Part shown: in pieces, positions 60,657-64,000 of the stretch
Numbering within the stretch: the first letter of the stretch is position 1
Layout of the letters: each line of letters begins with the position of its first letter
DNA from: Ecdyonurus torrentis
Taxonomy: Eukaryota; Arthropoda; Insecta; Ephemeroptera; Heptageniidae
Assembly (NCBI GenBank): GCA_949318235.1
Contig: OX439133.1
Location: 21,327,447 to 21,391,446 of the forward strand
Reading direction: 5' to 3'
DNA: 64,000 bases
Program-made: the position numbers and the translations under genes
The notes under the pieces: model-generated
Told to the model about the DNA's origin: nothing
Databases searched by the model: none
The model's input: only the letters and a program-made list of their open reading frames with translations

Positions 60657-61142
60657 GACTCTTATAAGGCTCTATAGGCTCTTGCTCAAAAAATAAAGTA
60701 AAATTTATTTGCATTCATGCACTTAAGTTATGTAGTTTATAGCAAGAGGGCTGGTTGTTTTAAAAAAGTAAAAGATAAAAGTACAAAATAAAAAAAGACA
60801 TGTATATTGCAGCACTATACTTTTACTCTCTTCACTGAAGGAAAAAAAAAGTGCAATGATTTAAAGAGAATGTATATAAGCGAGAGAAAGAAGGGAAAAA
60901 TGTAGTGCGCTTTTTTTATAGTATAATTTAAGTCGTGGAATTTTACTATTACTATTTCAATGTTTATTTGTAAATAAATAACATGCAATTAAATATACTA
61001 ACAAAGTAAGTGTTCTATAATTTATGACAAATGTAATAACGTTTTACACCTGAGCGCGCTACGAAACACATGAATATGACGTAACGTAATAATATCGTTT
61101 CCACATTTAGAATTGTATGCGCGTAAAATAGCAATAACATGT
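60657..61142. repeat. AT-rich DNA, no gene seen
   Basis: No supported feature. Confidence 0.3.
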
Positions 61143-61146
61143 TTAA

Positions 61147-61345
61147 AGGCGTAGAACACCTTGAACAAAAAAGTTACGTAATATCCTAACAAACCTGAAA
61201 ATCAACGTTGATTTGGCCGGAGTCATTGATTTCTAATTTATTTTCCATTCACAAAATGCCGCTGCCGGTCACTGACGTCACAGCTCGCCTTGTCCACGCG
61301 CAAGTAAACCGGGCGAGCTGTGACGTCAGTGACCGGCAGTGTTCT
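61147..61345. mobile_element. MITE, AGGCGTAGAACACC family, right half deleted
   Basis: TTAA at 61143-61146. AGGCGTAGAACACCTTGAAC and the central GGTCACTGACGTCACAGCTC palindrome are intact. After GACCGGCAG the sequence jumps to TGTTCTAC, the terminal word of the family, so an internal deletion seems to have removed most of the right arm. Confidence 0.7.
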
Positions 61346-61910
61346 ACTCTGTAAAGACACAATAACAACAAAATCTTTCATCTTACATCAGTTTTAGGAA
61401 ACTGCATAATATTTATGCTTTCTAATATTATTATACTAATGCAACACTGCTAACAAATTATGCTATATATTATATTGAATAAATTGTGCTGACAGTGTGA
61501 GCTATAGCATTATTATACTGTATAACATACATTTTATTTGTGGTAGTCGAGGAACACTTATTGAATTTTCAATTGATTTAATTGATTTAAATTTAAAATA
61601 TTATAAAAATCTCACTGGAAACAACTTCACCATTAATGTAAGAGATCTAGTATTGAATAATTTTAATTAAAATATTTATTCTAAAGTGGTATATTTAAAC
61701 GTGCGTTTTTAATAAGTTTGACGTTTTCAGTAAGTTCTCAATGTCTGTATATTTTGTTTATATAGATGCATGATGCATTAACCTTGGCATATACATTGAT
61801 ATACCAATTGTATAGGAAATAAAGAAAAAAAGAAAAAAAATTAATTTGAACAATTCACATTTCAACGAGAAATATTTAATTCTAAATGTTTGAAGAATTT
61901 TTTATTGCAT

Positions 61911-61913
<3 letters not shown>
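61346..61913. repeat. AT-rich DNA with GCATAA-type words
   Basis: 61410-61520 holds CTGCATAATATTTATGC and CAAATTATGC words as in 3820-3910. No gene. Confidence 0.35.

Positions 61914-61990
<77 letters not shown>
61914..61990. repeat. (CT)n microsatellite
   Basis: About 75 bp with a TTT interruption near its end. Confidence 0.95.
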
Positions 61991-61991
<1 letters not shown>

Positions 61992-64000
61992 GAAAGTCTC
62001 AACGGTAAAGAGTAAAGATACTAAAGTTCAGGGACAAAATGCAACCGTCATAACTTCAGTTGCTCAATAGAAGAAAGAGCGAGAGAGTGAAATAAAGGAT
62101 CATCAGTAAACTTACACAGGTCATATATAAAAAAAAAAAAAAAAAAAAAAGTTTAATAGGTCAAGAAGTCGTATAATTTGAGGCACTTTTATTGCGACCA
62201 AGCCAAGCCGAGTGTTCCAAACATAAAATTTCTTCATATAAAAGAAAGATCTCACATAAGAATCTAATATTAACAACAATCTATACCGTATAAAACAAAG
62301 ACGTGTACAGAGAGCGTGAGATAAGTGAAGCAAAGCTCAATTCAATATGCTTTTATTTTTTTATTATGAAATAGACTTTTTTTCCCCCTGCGTTATCGTT
62401 ATTAAAATGATTTTTTATCATTAATATCATACCAAAATGTATTATAATGGTTTTTACATGTATTTTTATATAAAGTAAGTTTTATTCTGCAAAAAAAAAG
62501 TATAAATATATAATATATATTATAATATTATTATAAAATAATTATTAATATTCAAATCATTTTGAATTCTATAAAAAACATTTTTTAAGTAGGTAAAAAC
62601 ATACTCTAAATTGATTAGCAAAACGTAAAACACGGGTTTTATTTTACAATAAAATAGAATATAATGATTGTTTTTTAGATTTGAAAATCTGAAAAATTCA
62701 TGCAAATAAATATAAAATAAAGAATAAATATAATAATAATGCAATATTTTAATTATATTTTTTGATGCTTTTTTTTTTTTTTTTTTTTTTTTTTTAAGTA
62801 TTTTTAGATAGAATTTGAGTCGGAGCTGCTTTTTGTTATAATTTCTCTCAAACCACGACTTAAAGAAGCTTCATGTTTTAAAATTAAGTGATGAAATTGC
62901 TACTTCCAAATACAATGTAATGTATTAATTAATCATCCGTTACTTAAGGGATGTCAATTATGAACTTTTTTTTTAATATTTAAGTACGTAGAAACAAATA
63001 TAGAATTGTTACTGTTTTGAAAATATTAATTGACTATGAGAAATAACAAATTAGTACCATTTTAAATAAAACTGATAAAAAAAAGTGAAGTTATAGATTC
63101 ATATTTTATGAGTAAATCTTTGATATGCGTTTTATTACTAATTTTTTTATTATTAATAATTTTTTTTTTATGAACAATAAATTTTCCAGATTATTTCGTT
63201 GCTGCATTCTTATACAGATCTTGATTTGTATAATCATATCATATTATAGATTGTTTTTAGATATTTTGTTGCTAAAATATGGTAACTATGGAAATATTAA
63301 AATGATGCAAAATAACTTTATAAAGAGTGAGTTTGAATTATTTTTGTGGATATATTTTTTCATTACCTTTTAAAAGTATATAAAATAAAATATAAAATAT
63401 TTCGAATGTTGAATTTCGAGTGACGTTGCATAATAAGAAATTTTCTTGATGCAATATTTTTTTTTTTTTTTTTTTTTTTTTTTACCTTATTCTAAGGCAT
63501 GCATTGGGGTTTACTTTACACTCACTGTTGTCATTATTTTGAAATAACTCTAATAAAATAATAGTCACTTTGTATACATAACATTAAAAAACACTCAATT
63601 CACAGTCTTTTTAATATTACGTATACGTTATTCACACAAAATGTTAAACGTTTGCAAAAGACTATAAAAAATGATGCATATTGTCTATCTTCTTCCTCTC
63701 ATAATAACTGAAGAATAGAAAGAAAATTTCTTGTCATATACAAAAACAAAAATATACAGCATGACTCATAAATGATAAAAATTTCTCGGTCATAAAATGC
63801 AGTAATTTTGCAAAATTGATGATGTTGATGCACACTATTCAAATTTGAAACTATTTATTTACTGATTAAATATTGTTATTGTCATTATATTAAATTTTCT
63901 TTTTAACATCTGCTGATTTTTTTTTCTTTCTTTTTCAAGAACTTTTCATAATTTTTGCTGTAAAAAATAATTGTAAGGCCACTTTTTATTGTGACACACT
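61991..64000. repeat. AT-rich DNA, no gene seen
   Basis: No recognisable element or coding frame. Homopolymer runs at 62129-62150, 62769-62795 and 63459-63483. Open stretches of up to 82 residues have the composition of random AT-rich DNA. Confidence 0.35.

Overview
The window looks like intergenic or heterochromatin-like DNA from an invertebrate animal, built almost entirely of mobile elements, dispersed AT-rich repeats and microsatellites. Base composition is strongly AT-rich (by eye roughly three quarters A+T). I found no host protein-coding gene that I can support, no rRNA, no CRISPR array and no bacterial-type operon. Animal-type LINEs, a mariner-like element of a type common in arthropods, hAT-like elements, tRNA-derived SINE-like sequences, many MITEs and very long (TA)n, (GA)n, (TTC)n and (ACTT)n tracts support a metazoan. 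An arthropod is likely, but the sequence does not settle this.

The most informative region is 4.1-12.0 kb, a four-layer nest. A dispersed AT-rich repeat is also present, uninterrupted at this point, at about 22.2-24.4 kb. Here it is split by a 5'-truncated LINE (about 4156-12015). The LINE 3' end was invaded at a TA by a rearranged mariner-like element (8772-11729). The mariner transposase 3' end was in turn split by a 1.58-kb foldback element (9817-11397) with hAT-type ends, a perfect 8-bp target duplication (GTCTCAAC) and one tRNA-like Pol III unit in each arm. The LINE's first ORF carries a macro domain resembling the ADP-ribosyl hydrolase TARG1/OARD1, with both catalytic residues kept, followed by a proline-rich tandem repeat. 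A UUUUUUA slippery heptamer lies in the correct phase where ORF1 overlaps the endonuclease/reverse-transcriptase ORF2.

The rest is a mosaic. One MITE family with ends near GGGTGTATGC has about 16 copies. Several MITE families are flanked by TTAA (piggyBac-like target choice). Three copies belong to a TTGACTAATAAAGG palindromic family. There is a hAT-like element with an exact 8-bp duplication (40599-41373), a large inverted structure (41385-44905) and long palindromes. Two 5'-truncated copies of a second LINE family share a cysteine/histidine C-terminus, and one has a 12-bp target duplication. At 50.36-51.31 kb two short spacer sequences alternate between GA and CT tracts in a chain of potential hairpins.

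Boundaries were placed by eye from terminal repeats, target duplications and alignment of copies within the window. They are approximate unless a target duplication is given.
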